Shown in pieces: positions 7,170-7,381 of a stretch of 7,381 nt of DNA. The translations under genes and the position numbers were made by a program. The stretch's first letter is position 1. Each line of letters begins with the position of its first letter. The DNA comes from Bacteroidota bacterium (GTDB taxonomy: Bacteria > Bacteroidota > Bacteroidia > Bacteroidales > VadinHA17): NCBI GenBank assembly GCA_006227095.1, contig SBFZ01000310.1, positions 1 to 7,381 on the forward strand, read 5' to 3'. Under the pieces are notes generated by a model, which saw only the letters and a program-made list of their open reading frames with translations, was not told the DNA's origin and made no database searches.

Positions 7170-7381
7170 ATGAATGATGGAGAAGGGATGCTCGGCCTGA
7201 TGAAGGCCAGGCAGAGTGAGAGAAAATATCTCAACAAACCGGTTGAGAAGGAGAAGATAGAGAGGATAACCGAAGCTGCCAGGTTGTCGCCTTCTGCATG
7301 CAACGGCCAGCCATGGCATTTCATTGTTGTTGATGAGCCGGCTCTGCGTGATGAAGTGGCTGCCGCCACCGAATCTGTTGT
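7170..7381 (+). CDS. Nitroreductase-family flavoprotein, N-terminal part (runs off window)
   Basis: Seventy complete codons stay open to the right edge. The fragment has the N-terminal signature of FMN-dependent nitroreductases: a short helix with RQSERKY (family R-x-S-x-R-x-F/Y, contacting the FMN phosphate), a helix EKIERITEAAR, then LSPSACNGQPWHFIVV, matching the family pattern APSxxNxQPW. Such enzymes reduce nitro groups, quinones or other small molecules with NAD(P)H, and the exact substrate is open. ATG 7170 is 16 bases past the rubrerythrin stop and has no Shine-Dalgarno site. In-frame ATG 7188, five bases after GGAG at 7179-7182, gives MLGLMKARQSERKY and may be the true start. The position behind rubrerythrin suggests a joint redox-defence transcript. 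Confidence 0.85.
   Translation, partial: MNDGEGMLGLMKARQSERKYLNKPVEKEKIERITEAARLSPSACNGQPWHFIVVDEPALRDEVAAATESV

Noticed and set aside
6818..7369. 183-codon minus-strand frame opposite rubrerythrin and the nitroreductase
   Set aside because: It spans two clear plus-strand genes and their gap, with no homology visible; it is a shadow frame.

Overview
The window most likely comes from an anaerobic member of the Bacteroidota, probably Bacteroidales-like. The surface amidase at the left edge breaks off exactly where a type IX secretion (T9SS) type A sorting signal (YPNP) begins. Start codons mostly lack strong Shine-Dalgarno sites, and a Bacteroidota-type TAnnTTTG promoter box lies upstream of pckA. 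A classical rubrerythrin points to anaerobic or microaerobic life. No RNA genes, CRISPR arrays, insertion sequences or phage genes were seen.

Left block (1-3085, minus strand): two overlapping genes read leftwards. The first encodes a secreted beta-propeller-like protein (PD40/TolB type) of unknown role. The second, joined by an ATGA stop/start overlap, encodes a large multidomain N-acetylmuramoyl-L-alanine amidase. It has an Amidase_3 domain, a carboxypeptidase-regulatory-like beta domain, two Ig-like domains, a beta-rich carbohydrate-binding-like domain and then the start of a T9SS signal. Its 3' end lies outside the window.

Centre (3086-5490): a divergent promoter region leads into pckA (ATP-dependent phosphoenolpyruvate carboxykinase) and, 10 bases later, plsY (acyl-phosphate:glycerol-3-phosphate acyltransferase), a probable two-gene operon linking C3/C4 central metabolism with phospholipid synthesis. 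The gap between plsY and the convergent next gene holds a short 44-base-period repeat whose last copy is the 3' end of that gene.

Right block (5567-7381): a minus-strand lipoprotein SGNH esterase of the sialate O-acetylesterase (SASA) type, then, divergently, a classical 191-residue rubrerythrin and the first 70 codons of a nitroreductase-family flavoprotein, probably a redox or oxidative-stress operon.

Most genes are conventional housekeeping or accessory functions. The parts that deserve a second look are the propeller-amidase pair with its T9SS signal, the duplicated gene end at 5491-5592, and the Ca-loop-like insert in the esterase.
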